Shown in pieces: positions 50,459 to 60,300 of a stretch of DNA of 64,000 nucleotides. The translations under genes were made by a program, and so were the position numbers. The first letter of the stretch is position 1. Each line of letters opens with the position of its first letter. This stretch comes from Clostridia bacterium. Lineage in GTDB: Bacteria > Bacillota > Clostridia > Oscillospirales > Feifaniaceae. The DNA is taken from assembly GCA_017427525.1 (NCBI GenBank), contig JAFRSP010000070.1, forward strand, positions 1-64,000, written 5' to 3'. The notes beneath the pieces are model-generated. The model searched no databases. It saw only the letters and a program-made list of their open reading frames with translations, and had not been told where the DNA came from.

Positions 50459-50482
50459 GAAAAAGCGCCCCGCCGGGGGCGC
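50459..50482 (-). terminator. Leader terminator (riboswitch expression platform)
   Basis: On the minus strand GCGCCCC-CGGC-GGGGCGC is followed by TTTTTC. It lies between the glycine aptamer and the symporter ATG, where ligand-dependent termination would act. Confidence 0.8.
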
Positions 50483-50592
50483 AAACATCAGTTTCAAGGG
50501 CAACATGCAGGCGGGCAGGCATCCATAGAACCTCAGAACGGGAAACAAGGGATTTGTCCATTCAGAGCGTTTTTCTTGATGCGTTGTCGCAC

Positions 50593-50671
50593 GATTCTGT
50601 CCTTTTGCCTGAGAGATTCGGCCTTGCGGCCTTGCACCTTCGGCACTCAAATCAATGAGCTTCTCCAGAAT
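50593..50671 (-). ncRNA. Glycine riboswitch (single aptamer)
   Basis: On the minus strand the P1 helix GATTCTG/CAGAATC encloses the class core GAGTGCCGAAGGTGCAAG and CTCTCAGGCAAAAGGACAG, which is diagnostic of glycine aptamers. Only one recognisable aptamer is present. It sits upstream of the AGCS symporter and a leader terminator. Confidence 0.93.
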
Positions 50672-50736
50672 CCCCTCCATGCGCAGTTTCAAAACGATTC
50701 TGCGCATTTCACAGGATCATATTCACTATGCGCCAA

Positions 50737-50765
50737 ATCATAGCACAAAACGCCGGGATTTGCAA
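50737..50765 (-). promoter_or_regulatory. Promoter of the riboswitch-symporter transcript
   Basis: On the minus strand TTGCAA (50760-50765) and TATGAT (50737-50742) are 17 bases apart, about 65 bases upstream of the aptamer. Confidence 0.68.
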
Positions 50766-50843
50766 GATGGGATTTTAAAAAGTTTTTCCGCAGATCGCTT
50801 GTCCTGGAGCTTTTCGAAGCTGACCTCGATTGTGAATCATCGG

Positions 50844-51881
50844 TCAAATGGGCTGAAGCCGCCAGAGAGAAAGAGCGGAAAGCGACTGTGCGAGCTGGGG
50901 CAACGCCGATGGGGCGCAGCAGAAACTGCGGATCCCGGCATAGACCAGCGGACCGAGCAGGCGAAGAGGCGGTTCCCCGCACAGATTGACAGGGATCCCC
51001 CTGCGGAGCGTTTCGGAAAGCACGGGTTTCACTGCGGCGATCAGGGCGCCGTCTGACAGTCCCATGCGGAGCAGGGCGTTGAGACCGATGCTGACGAAAT
51101 CGCTTTGCGCCAGCAGCTCGGAAAGGTTGAGAAGGGCCTCTCTGGTCTCGAGCATGGCGCCGAGGAGAGGAACTCTTCCCCCGGAAAGACAGGAAAGTTG
51201 CTCTCGGATCCAGTGCAGCTCCCTGCCGCTGCGCACATTGGGCACCAAAACGGCGAGCAAGGGGCAGGGAAATGCGGACAGTGTCCGGAGCTGAAGCTCG
51301 CGCAGCAACTCGGGGTCGCCCCGCGCGAGCACGGCCTTGTCGCCTTCAAAATCGTAAAGCCTCACGGTGGTCCTTTCCGACGCCTGCAAAACGGCCGCAC
51401 GGCAGGCGGCTCTCTCGCCGGGGAAGAGGCCCTCGGTGCGCAGAAGACCGATGGGAAGCCCCGCCTGCAGGGCCCGCCGCAGTCCCGACAGGCCCCAAAC
51501 AGAGGCGGAAAAGTGGATGAGGATCCCATCGGCCGTGTAGACCTGTCTGGGAAGGGGGGAGGGGTCGCAGGGATTGCCGAAAGAGACCATGCTTCCCCAG
51601 GGAAAGTTGGGCGGGCTGTCGACCAGCAAAAGGGGAAGGCTGAGTTCTCTTGCATAGATAGCAGTATGGGTCAGCAGTCCCTTCTTCGTGACAAGGAGAC
51701 CGGACAGACGGGGGAGAAGAGCCCGCAGCGTGGGGATCTCCATCCCGTCAAGACAGAGGATCAGGCGGCAGTCCGGAGCTTCCGGCAAGGGGACGCGGCT
51801 GCCGCAGTACAGACCGCAGGCAGCCCCGGGAACAAGAGGGACGCCTTCAAGCCGCGTGGTGGTCGTGGTGGTCAGATTCAT
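50844..51881 (-). CDS. Degenerate PTS enzyme I-like protein
   Basis: A 345-residue protein that follows the order of PEP-utilising enzymes. A swivel-domain stretch with a histidine (GLLVTKKGLLTHTAIYAREL, His72) is followed by a PEP-barrel half: GLLRTEGLFPGERAA (Arg148), VRLYDFEGDKA, LGAMLETREAL (Glu245), FVSIGLNALL and VNLCGEPP (Cys301). Enzyme I normally has about 570 residues with an HPr-binding domain, and its SIGTND Asp binds magnesium; here the HPr domain is gone and TND is LNA. A stretch of six threonines opens the protein. The start at 51881 has AAAGG upstream. Catalysis is doubtful; a regulatory role is possible. Confidence 0.7.
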   Translation of the reverse strand: MNLTTTTTTRLEGVPLVPGAACGLYCGSRVPLPEAPDCRLILCLDGMEIPTLRALLPRLSGLLVTKKGLLTHTAIYARELSLPLLLVDSPPNFPWGSMVSFGNPCDPSPLPRQVYTADGILIHFSASVWGLSGLRRALQAGLPIGLLRTEGLFPGERAACRAAVLQASERTTVRLYDFEGDKAVLARGDPELLRELQLRTLSAFPCPLLAVLVPNVRSGRELHWIREQLSCLSGGRVPLLGAMLETREALLNLSELLAQSDFVSIGLNALLRMGLSDGALIAAVKPVLSETLRRGIPVNLCGEPPLRLLGPLVYAGIRSFCCAPSALPQLAQSLSALSLWRLQPI

Positions 51882-51968
51882 TTGCCTTTCCCCTTTCATG
51901 TTTGGGGATATGGTAACATATGCCGGGCCGGAAAAATGTCAAAAAAAGAAAAAGAAGGTAAGACCCGC

Positions 51969-52005
51969 AAAAAACGACTGCCGCAGGAAGCTCCTCCTGC
52001 GGCAG
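51969..52005 (-). terminator. Rho-independent terminator of the tatD-GNAT unit
   Basis: An eleven-base stem (ctgccgcagga with tcctgcggcag) is followed on the minus strand by CGTTTTTTG. Confidence 0.85.
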
Positions 52006-52024
52006 AACGCTTAAGAGATCAATT

Positions 52025-52447
52025 TCAGAAGTAGATCGCATATTTTCGGCTCGCTGCCTTGTGAAAGCCGGCGCTTTCATAGAGCTTATGTGCGGGAAGA
52101 GCGCTTTCCAGACAGGTGAGGGAGATCGAGCGATACCCCTCCTCCTTTGCGCGGGCGATGGTCTCGCGCAGCAGGAAAGAGCCGACCCCTTTCTTCTGAT
52201 GTGAGCGGCGGACTGCAACGTTGAACAATTCAAGACAGGGCTGAAAGGAGAAGGTGAAAAGAGGGATCTCCACTTGGGTGACGCTCCCGATGATCTCCCC
52301 TGCCTCCTTGACCACATAGATGCGGTAGGCGGCGTTTTCACGGTAGCGTTCATAGAACTCGATCGGGTTGCTGGAGTCGAAGGCCTCGTCGATCAGGGCC
52401 TTGTAAGAGGGAAGGTCTTCTTTTTTTAAACATTCAAGCTGATACAT
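52025..52447 (-). CDS. GNAT-family N-acetyltransferase
   Basis: A 140-residue GNAT: YQLECLKKEDLPSYKALIDE, GEIIGSVTQVEIPLF, LFNVAVRRSHQKKGVGSFLL with the acetyl-CoA loop, and ALPAHKLYESAGFHKA. Substrate unknown. The ATG at 52447 follows GGAGAC; the frame is open to 52519 but overlaps the tatD end. It lies 34 bases downstream of tatD and is probably co-transcribed. Confidence 0.87.
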   Translation of the reverse strand: MYQLECLKKEDLPSYKALIDEAFDSSNPIEFYERYRENAAYRIYVVKEAGEIIGSVTQVEIPLFTFSFQPCLELFNVAVRRSHQKKGVGSFLLRETIARAKEEGYRSISLTCLESALPAHKLYESAGFHKAASRKYAIYF

Positions 52448-52481
52448 GGGGACAAGTCTCCGTTTCTGAGGATTTCGGGGG

Positions 52482-53243
52482 TCAGTCCGGAATGCCGAAG
52501 CAGCGGCAGGCATTTGCATAGGTCAAGGCGGCCATTTCCTCAAAGGAGACGCCGCAGAGCTCGGCCATCTTCTCACAGGTGTGGCGCACATAAGAGGAAT
52601 CGTTGCGTTTGCCGCGGTGGGGAACGGGGGTGAGATAAGGGGCGTCGGTCTCGATCATAAGACGGTCCTTCGGAACGGCAAGGACCGCTTCATGCGTCTT
52701 CCTGGCGTTTGAAAAGGTGATCACACCGGTAAAGGAGAGATAGAACCCCAACGCCACCAGTTCCCGCGCCATCTCAGGCGATCCGGAGAAGCAGTGGACA
52801 ACGCCGCGGCAGCCCGAATCTTTCAGAAAAGAAAGAGTATCGCCGTGCGCATCGCGGTCGTGAACGACGATGGGCTTGTCAAGCAGCCGTGCAAGCCGAA
52901 GCTGATAGGAAAAAACAGCACGCTGGAGATCGCGGTCCGGCTGCTCGCGAGAATAATCGAGTCCGATCTCACCCAGCGCAACGCATTTGGGGTGGGCAAG
53001 CTGTGCACGCAGCCGGTCGCCCTCTGCGGGATCAAATGTTTCAGCATCCTGCGGATGCACCCCTGCGGCGGCATACACATAGGGATAGCGGTCGGCCAGT
53101 TCCAGGCACCGGTCGGCGGAGTCGAGGTTGGCGGCCACGCAGAGAATGCGGCTCACCCCTCTCTCCGGCATCGAGGCAAGAAGCACATCTCTGTCGGGCT
53201 CAAAGCGGGCGTCATCGTAATGGGCATGGGAATCAAAGAGCAT
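52482..53243 (-). CDS. tatD: TatD-family metal-dependent DNase
   Basis: A 253-residue TatD/YcfH-type hydrolase: the metal ligands in FDSHAHYDDARF, then AAGVHPQDAE, ALGEIGLDYSREQPDRDLQ, KPIVVHDRDAHGD, VVHCFSGSPEMAREL, and IETDAPYLTPVPHRGKRNDS. TatD enzymes degrade DNA or trim tRNA and follow metG in many Firmicutes, as here. ATG at 53243 follows GGGAGGA. Confidence 0.94.
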   Translation of the reverse strand: MLFDSHAHYDDARFEPDRDVLLASMPERGVSRILCVAANLDSADRCLELADRYPYVYAAAGVHPQDAETFDPAEGDRLRAQLAHPKCVALGEIGLDYSREQPDRDLQRAVFSYQLRLARLLDKPIVVHDRDAHGDTLSFLKDSGCRGVVHCFSGSPEMARELVALGFYLSFTGVITFSNARKTHEAVLAVPKDRLMIETDAPYLTPVPHRGKRNDSSYVRHTCEKMAELCGVSFEEMAALTYANACRCFGIPD

Positions 53244-53361
53244 GGGATCATCCTCCCTTTCAGAACCGTGCGGGGAAGGGATTTTTCCCCACCCCGCACG
53301 AAAGTGCATCATAGCGGATTTAAGGTCTGCACGTAAGTCAGGTCGATGCGGCGCAGAAGGC

Positions 53362-55314
53362 TCAGCGGACCTGGCTGCCGGGGGTGCAGTCGTCAACAAA
53401 GACCAGTTTGCAGTCGTCTTCCGAGTTTTCGCAGGCAAGCAGCATCCCGTGGCTCTCCACGCCGCGGAAAACGGCGGGCTTGAGGTTGGCCACAATGATG
53501 ATGCGGCGGCCGACCAGGTCTTCAGGCTTGTACCACTCCCGGATGGAGGCGGCGATCGTGCGATCCTCTTTGCCGACCTTGAGCGAAAGCTTGAGAAGCT
53601 TGTCGGACTTGGGCACGATCTCGCAGGCGACGATCTCGGCAACTCTCAGATCGAGCTTGGCAAAATCATCGATCGTGATTTCGGCGGGCGCGGCGTCCTT
53701 GGCTTCGGCCGCAGGGGCGGCCTTTGCGGCTTCTGCAGCGCGCTTTTGCTTGTCCGCTTCGAGTTGATCCAGCTCTTTTTCCAGATCGATACGCGGGAAG
53801 AGGATCTCTCCTTTGGAGGTGGAGAATTGAGCGGTGGCGCCGAAGGTGTTCACCGAAGCCCATTCGCAGCCGGCTTCGTCAACGCCGAGGTAACCCAGGA
53901 TCTTGGCGGAGGTGTCGGGCATGGCGGGCTGCATGAGGATGGACACGATACGAAGCACTTCGCACAGGTTGTAGAGCACCTGCTGGAGACGGTCCTTGCT
54001 GGCTTCGTCCTTGGCAAGCTTCCAGGGCATGGTCTCGTCGATATACTTGTTGGCGCGGGAGACCAGGCGGAAAACCTCGGAGAAGGCGTTGGAGAAGAGC
54101 AGCTGCTCCATGAGGCCGGTGTATTTGGAAACCACGTCGCCGGCCAGAACCTTCAGCTCATCGTCGAGGACGTCGCTTGCACCGGTTGCGGCGATCTTGC
54201 CGCCGAAGTATTTTTCACTCATGGTCAGAGTGCGGCTGACAAGGTTGCCGAGGTCGTTGGCAAGATCGGAGTTGATGCGGTTGATAAGGGCCTCGTTGGA
54301 GAAGATCCCGTCGTGGCCGAAGGGAACCTCGCGCAGCAGGAAGTAGCGGATCGCATCGGTCCCGTAGCGCTGGCAGAGCACCAGCGGGTCGACCACATTG
54401 CCCTTGGACTTGCTCATTTTGCCGCCCTCAAGCAGCAGCCAGCCGTGGCCGAAGACCATCTCCGGAACCGGGATGTCGAGCGCCATCAGCATGGCCGGCC
54501 AGATAATGGTGTGGAAGCGCACGATTTCCTTGCCGACCAGGTGCACCTGTGCCGGCCAGTATTTCTGATAGAGGGAATCGTCGTCCGAGCCCCAGCCGAG
54601 GGCCGTGATATAGTTGGAGAGCGCATCGACCCACACATAGACGATGTGCTTGTCGTCGAAGGTCACGGGGATGCCCCACTTGAAGGAGGTACGGGAGACG
54701 CAGAGATCGTCGAGCCCCGGACGGATGAAGTTGGTGAGCATCTCGTTGAGACGGGTCTGGGGGGAGATGAAGTTGGGGTTCTTCTCATAGAGCTCTTCCA
54801 GCGCCTTCTGATACTTGGAAAGACGGAAGAAATAGCTTTCTTCCTTGGTCAGCTCCACTTCGCGTCCGCAGTCGGGGCACTTGCCGTCGACCAGCTGATG
54901 CTCGGTCCAGAAGGATTCGCAGGGGGTACAGTACCAGCCCTCGTACTCGTTCTTGTAGATATCGCCCTTGTCGTAGAGCATTTTGAAGATTTTCTGCACG
55001 GCGGCGACGTGGTAGTCGTCGGTCGTGCGGATAAAGCGGTCGTTGCTGATGTTGAGCACCTTCCAGAGGTCCTTGATCCCAGCCACGATCTCGTCGACAT
55101 ACTGCTTGGGAGATTTTCCGGCCGCAATGGCCTTGCGCTCGATTTTCTGGCCATGCTCGTCGGTGCCGGTCAGGAACATGACGTCGTATCCCTCGAGACG
55201 ACGAAAGCGAGCTTCAGCGTCGGCCGCGACGGTGCAGTAGGCGTGGCCGATGTGAAGATTGTCAGAGGGGTAGTAGATCGGTGTGGTGATATAATAGGTC
55301 TGTTTTTCACTCAT
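53362..55314 (-). CDS. metG: Methionyl-tRNA synthetase
   Basis: A 650-residue class I synthetase charging tRNA-Met. HIGH motif in PSDNLHIGHAYCTVAADAEA, zinc knuckle CTPCESFW and CPDCGREV, WYCTP and HGWLLLEGGKMSKSKGN (KMSKS at about residue 300), anticodon-binding helical domain, then an Ala/Lys-rich linker and a C-terminal EMAP/tRNA-binding domain (LDLRVAEIVACEIVPKSDKL to FVDDCTPGSQVR) that usually dimerises. ATG follows TAAGGAGG. Operon order DUF975, metG, tatD, GNAT on minus. Confidence 0.97.
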   Translation of the reverse strand: MSEKQTYYITTPIYYPSDNLHIGHAYCTVAADAEARFRRLEGYDVMFLTGTDEHGQKIERKAIAAGKSPKQYVDEIVAGIKDLWKVLNISNDRFIRTTDDYHVAAVQKIFKMLYDKGDIYKNEYEGWYCTPCESFWTEHQLVDGKCPDCGREVELTKEESYFFRLSKYQKALEELYEKNPNFISPQTRLNEMLTNFIRPGLDDLCVSRTSFKWGIPVTFDDKHIVYVWVDALSNYITALGWGSDDDSLYQKYWPAQVHLVGKEIVRFHTIIWPAMLMALDIPVPEMVFGHGWLLLEGGKMSKSKGNVVDPLVLCQRYGTDAIRYFLLREVPFGHDGIFSNEALINRINSDLANDLGNLVSRTLTMSEKYFGGKIAATGASDVLDDELKVLAGDVVSKYTGLMEQLLFSNAFSEVFRLVSRANKYIDETMPWKLAKDEASKDRLQQVLYNLCEVLRIVSILMQPAMPDTSAKILGYLGVDEAGCEWASVNTFGATAQFSTSKGEILFPRIDLEKELDQLEADKQKRAAEAAKAAPAAEAKDAAPAEITIDDFAKLDLRVAEIVACEIVPKSDKLLKLSLKVGKEDRTIAASIREWYKPEDLVGRRIIIVANLKPAVFRGVESHGMLLACENSEDDCKLVFVDDCTPGSQVR

Positions 55315-55401
55315 GAAGAAATCCTCCTTATGATTGGAATCGGCTGAAACGCGGCGCCGTGGGAAACGGCGGCCACGGAAACGCACGGGACGGGAAGGGT
55401 T

Positions 55402-56517
55402 TTACGAAAGGGGCGGATCGATCTGCGTGGGCGGCTCCTCACTGGGATCCGAGAGCTCGAAGGGCACCGGAGCCTGACTCTCGCGGTAGACGCTGTAGGG
55501 GGCCGGTCCGCCGTCAAGCCGGGAGGCGTCCCGAATATACTCGCAAAAGAGCACGTTGGCCGTGTTGAAATAGGCGGATAAGACCAGATAGGGGAGCGGG
55601 ATCAGCAAAAGGTTCAAAACATGCAGCGGGACGCCGCTGAGGAAGGAGACAGAAGCGGCGAGAAAGCCGCTGACCGCAGAGGCCAGGAGAAACCAGCCGA
55701 GGAAGCTCAGATGGAACCACATTGCTTCGAAACGGTGTCCCTTCATCATGCGAACGCTGTTTTTGAACAGCTCTCCGCAAGAAGCTTCGGGATTGCGATT
55801 GGCCAGATAGTCCAAGGGCAGATAGCGCAGCATCCACACATAGAGAATAAAGGCGAGGACAAGGAAGAGAAGAAATCCGCCCAACAGGATGCCGAGGATG
55901 GCGGGAGTGTTCTCCAGATAGGGGATCAGATCCTCAAAGGCATAGTTGAGGCCCTGCGGGAGATTGCTGTTTTGTGCAAACTCTTCCACCCAGGGGGCCA
56001 GCACGGCAGGCGGAAGGCCTTCTACAAACCGCACGAAGACCGGAGCGAAGTAGACGAAAAAGGCAACCAGAGGAAGCACTACGATCAGCAGAGCCCAGCC
56101 GATGGTGCGCAGCATGAGCAGAAAAGTGAGAAGGAGCGTTTTCCCAAAGCGGGACAACGTGTCCATCCAGCAGAACACGGTGGAAAAAGGACCGCGCTCT
56201 CCATCGGTCAAAGAGATGAACCAGGCAGTGATTCCGAACCCGATGGGAATTGTCAGCAGATGCTGCAGGAATGAACTGAGTGAGCTGAGCTGGGAATAGG
56301 CCTTGAGTTGGGCAGTAGGGGCGAGAAAATAACCTTGCAGTACAACGGATTTCGGATCGATTCCCATGACCGTTGCCGACGCATAGAGCAGGAGCGTGAA
56401 GCTCAGGCTTACCGCAAGCGGTACCAGCAAAACGGCGATGGCCAGCCCCCAGCTGCCCTTGAGCATTCGCCGACTCATCCCCTTGAGATTGCGGCGAATT
56501 TGAGATTTGTTCAGCAT
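55402..56517 (-). CDS. DUF975 family integral membrane protein
   Basis: A 371-residue protein with about six hydrophobic helices. It starts LNKSQIRRNLKGMSRRMLKG SW-like and has GFGITAWFISLTDGERGPFS, FGKTLLLTFLLMLRTIGWAL, YVWMLRYLPLDYLANRNPEA, SVRMMKGHRFEAMWFHLSFL and a proline-rich cytoplasmic C-terminus. DUF975 proteins are common in Firmicutes; function unknown. GAAGGAGG lies before the ATG. metG follows after 87 bases. Confidence 0.85.
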   Translation of the reverse strand: MLNKSQIRRNLKGMSRRMLKGSWGLAIAVLLVPLAVSLSFTLLLYASATVMGIDPKSVVLQGYFLAPTAQLKAYSQLSSLSSFLQHLLTIPIGFGITAWFISLTDGERGPFSTVFCWMDTLSRFGKTLLLTFLLMLRTIGWALLIVVLPLVAFFVYFAPVFVRFVEGLPPAVLAPWVEEFAQNSNLPQGLNYAFEDLIPYLENTPAILGILLGGFLLFLVLAFILYVWMLRYLPLDYLANRNPEASCGELFKNSVRMMKGHRFEAMWFHLSFLGWFLLASAVSGFLAASVSFLSGVPLHVLNLLLIPLPYLVLSAYFNTANVLFCEYIRDASRLDGGPAPYSVYRESQAPVPFELSDPSEEPPTQIDPPLS

Positions 56518-56762
56518 GGCAAACCTCCTTCGACGTGTGCAGACAGTCGCGTGGTCAATTCCGGAAAACACATGTGACAAAGTCTCACAGCAATCATTGT
56601 GAAGTGTATAAAATATATTATAGCAAAATCCGGTCGTTTTTCAATCGGAAAGCAAAATTTTTCGGCATTTGTATCGGAAAGATACGTGCAGGCAGGGTTT
56701 TTCAGTAAAATCGCATGGGGTTCAAAAGAGAAAATGGCCCCCTGAAGGAGCATGAGAAAGGG

Positions 56763-56790
56763 AAAGGCACGGCATAGGCCGTGCCTTTTT
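56763..56790. terminator. Rho-independent terminator
   Basis: The stem ggcacggc with gccgtgcc and a short loop is followed by ttttt on plus and TTTCCC on minus. It lies just downstream of the minus-strand FMN-protein gene. Confidence 0.7.
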
Positions 56791-56815
56791 GGAAAATCGA
56801 TTCGGATGGGCAGCT

Positions 56816-57292
56816 TCAGGATTCGTTGACCAGCTTGCCGGTCATGTGTTCCGGGTTCAGAGCAAACATCAGGGTGCCGGGGCCGGAATGCAGAATCTCA
56901 TGCTCGATATAGGCCTCGTCGTCTGTAAACTTTCTGCTGAGCAGACAGGCGATCCGGCAGAGCTGCTCCTGATCCTCAATGAATTCAATGCGCCCGAACA
57001 TGATCACGCTTTTGATGTTGAGGGCCCACTCGCCCTCTCTGCGGAAGCCCCGATCATAGACGCAGAAGGAGGCCTTGTCGTGCCGGCGGATAGCGTCGAT
57101 CTTATGGCCCGTTTTCCCGCCGTGGAAATAGAGCTTTCCGTCCTCTTCGCAGTAGAAGTGGTTGATGGGCATCCCATAGGGGTAGTCGTCGTCGCCGAGG
57201 ACCGAGAGAACGCCGCGGGGCTCGCTCTTCAGGATCGCAATGCATTCTTCATTTGAGAGTTGCTGTTTGAATCGAAGCATATTTCTGAACAT
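56816..57292 (-). CDS. Pyridoxamine 5'-phosphate oxidase-like FMN split-barrel protein (second copy)
   Basis: A 158-residue paralogue of the protein at 938-1414: ECIAILKSEPRGVLSVLGDD, YPYGMPINHFYCEEDGKLYF, HGGKTGHKIDAIRR and HMTGKLVNES align one to one with it. ATG at 57292 follows GGAGG. Probably an FMN reductase of unknown substrate. It lies 98 bases downstream of the GHL10-amidase gene. Confidence 0.85.
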   Translation of the reverse strand: MFRNMLRFKQQLSNEECIAILKSEPRGVLSVLGDDDYPYGMPINHFYCEEDGKLYFHGGKTGHKIDAIRRHDKASFCVYDRGFRREGEWALNIKSVIMFGRIEFIEDQEQLCRIACLLSRKFTDDEAYIEHEILHSGPGTLMFALNPEHMTGKLVNES

Positions 57293-57390
57293 GGGAGGAA
57301 CCTCCTTTACAGTCAAAGGGTGTACCGGCAGGGGTCTGACAAGAGGAAATACGGCAATGGGCCGTAAGGCGAGGGGATTGCTCGAAGCGG

Positions 57391-60300
57391 TCAGCGTTCG
57401 CCGCCGAGATAGGCGACCACGCCGTCGGCAATGCCTTTTGTTTCCTTTTGGATGTAGCTGTCGTCGACAAGCAGCTCATATTCATTGGGATTGGTGACGA
57501 AGCCGAGCTCCACCAGGATACTGGGGCATTCATATACGCGGCAGACGGCCAGTCCCTGCGCCACCGCGCCTCGGCTGTAAGCGCCGGTGGCCTTTGCTGC
57601 GTACCGCTGCACCACGGCGGCGAGAGGCGCGGAGAAATCCTCAGAATAGTAGGTGGTGACGCCGTAGCATTTGCCGACGTCGGTGACATAGTCGACGGAA
57701 TTGTGGTGAAGGGAGACAAACAAAACGGGTCTCACGGAGCGTGTGATGGCAACGCGCTCTTCAAGGGAGACGGATTCATCGCCCGCACGGGTCATCATGA
57801 CGGCGGCTCCGCGGTTTTCCAGCTCCTTTTTCAGGGCCAGAGCCGCGCGCAGGTTGAGCTCCTTCTCCCGGTCGCCGTTTGCGCCGAGCGGGCCGGATGC
57901 GCCGGGGTCTCCGCCGCCGTGACCGGCGTCGACCAAAATGGTCTTGCCGGCAAGGGGCTTATCTCCGGCGGCAAGGGTGGGAGGATTGCGCAGAGCCAGA
58001 GTGAGATACCCGCCGTTGTGCGAGAGGGTGAAGCCGTTGAGCGCGGCCCCTTCCTTGAAGGTGAAGGTGTAGACGGCGTCGTTCCCCTTCTGATGGCAGG
58101 TGACGCTGTGCAGCAGGGGGTTGGAGGCCAGAGTGATGCGGCTTCTCACATCGGTCGTGTTGTGGAGCGTGAGCTCGAAAGAACCGTTCTTTTCCTTCAT
58201 AGTGTAGGCGGGGAAGGTCGGCAGTTTCCACTGGATGGAGGTGATGTGGGCGGTGGAAAAACCGGTGACGTTGGCTGCAATATTCGAAGGAAGCTTCTCA
58301 TGAGAGGTCTTGACGTTGCTCTTGAGGGTCCAGCCGCCATAGCGGAACTGATAGTAGGTATCGGTTTCCCAGACGATGTAGTCGCGCGCGCCCCGGAAAA
58401 GGGAGGTCTTGCGGGAGGCGGAGGAGGAATTGGAGGTGCGCATGACGGCACAGTCGACATTGATCGTACCGACCAGCGTGTCGTCCTTCATATAGCAGTA
58501 GACCTGGGACGGAGCGGACTTTTTGACGGTCTTCCCGTTGTAGACCAAGGTATAGGAGGGAGCGCCGAGTGAAATCAGCCCCTTGCCGGAATGCGGCCGC
58601 ATGGTGACGGTGGCGGTGTATTTCTGTGCGGGGACGCTTCCTTTGGTGGAGACCACCTGCTCGGGAGAGAGAGCATAGGTGGTCCCGCCCAGAGCGGCCG
58701 TGACCGAGGAGCCCTGCGGCGCCACACAGGTCAGCGTGAAGGTTTCGCCCGGCGCATAGCGGGAATTGGAGGTGGGGAAAAGGGTTCCCTCGGCGAAGGC
58801 CGCGTCGTTCAGGACAATGCCGCCGCCGGAAGAAGACGACGCGGTTTTCCGGATCAGCGTGTAGTTTGTGGTTTTTCCCTGGTGCTCAAAGACGAAGGTA
58901 TTCTTCCCCTCCGTGAGCGGGACATAGAGGCAGAAATAGCCGGAAGGGGTGCGGTCGATCTCCTGCCCATTGACATAGATGGGCTCGTTTGGATCGCCCG
59001 CCCCGATGATGTAGCTCTTTGCGCTGGTGAGGGTGCTGCCGTTGCCCGGGGATGCGATCACAAGCCCGTCGGCCTTGGGCGTCCCCTCGGGAATGGGGGC
59101 TTTGGCGATGGAAGAGGAAGCGGGGAGCGCGGCGCCCTGCACAAACAGCGCGCGCAGCGTATCGGCCAGCCCGAGGGTGTTCTCTTTGATTTTGGAGTAG
59201 CCGTAGAACACGGCACCCTCCACATTGCCGAGCTTCTCGTTGAGAGCAAGCTGACGGGGGATCTCAGAGGTGTCTTTCCAGGCAGTGGTCTCTCCCACAC
59301 GGTAGGCGGCGTGTCCGATATAGAGAGCCACTCCGGTGTCGCGGCAGACGTCACTCCACCAGCGGACAAGAACATCGTAGTCGCTGCCCTTTTGGCCGAT
59401 GGGCCAGTAGATCTGTGGGCAGACATAGTCGATCAGCCCGTCCTTCACCCAGGATCGGACGTCGGCGTAGAGACTGGAATAGCTTTCGAATCCGGTGGTG
59501 TCGGAACCGGCGGGATCGCTCGAGGCGTTTCTCCAGATGCCGCTGGGCGCCACGCCGAACGCGCAGTCGGGATCGATGGCCCGGATCGCGCGGCCCACCT
59601 CTTCGATCAGCCGGCGGGTGTTGGAGCGCCGCCAGTCGGCAAGGGAGAGAGAACCGCCGTAGCGGGCATAGCTTTCCGCATCGTCAAAGGCGGCGGTATA
59701 GGTTTTCCCGTCCTTGGTAACGGTGGGCGAGGGATAGAAATAGTCGTCGAAATGGATGCCGGCCAGGTTGTAATTGCGAACCAGCTCCTCTACGCCGCGC
59801 ACGACCAGATCGATGGAGTCGGGATTGCCGGGGTCGAGATAGAGCTTGCCGTCATCATAGGCAACGGCCATCGCGGGGTTCTCCCGAGCGGGATGCCCTG
59901 CGGGAAGCGCGGAGACGTCGCGGGTCGGATTGCTCACACTGCCCTCGGTCAAACGATAGGGGTTGACCCAGGCATGCACCGCGATCCCCCGGGCGTCGGC
60001 CTGTTCGATGAGATAGGCGAGAGGATCCCAACCGGGGTCTTTGCCGGCCGTTCCGGTCAGAGATTTTGCCCATGGGAACACGCCGGAGAGATAGTAGGAA
60101 TCTCCGGTCGGACGCACCTGGAAGAAAACGGCGTTGAGGCCGGCCTTCTCTGCGGTGTCTAAAATATCGCGCAGCTCTTGCTGTTGGGAGGCGACAGTAT
60201 CGGTGTGGGGAAAGTCGATCGAATAGACCGTGGCGATCCACACGCCGCGCACCGGCTGCTCGGCGGCAAGGGCCGGCTGCGCCCAGAAGAAAAACATCAG

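Noticed and set aside
53242-55347. 701-codon plus-strand frame opposite metG
   Set aside because: Its sequence is an antisense echo of metG codons, rich in Val, Gly, Asp and His, and starts inside tatD.
58591-60162. 523-codon plus-strand frame opposite the GHL10-amidase gene
   Set aside because: It is an antisense shadow without ribosome binding site or family motif.
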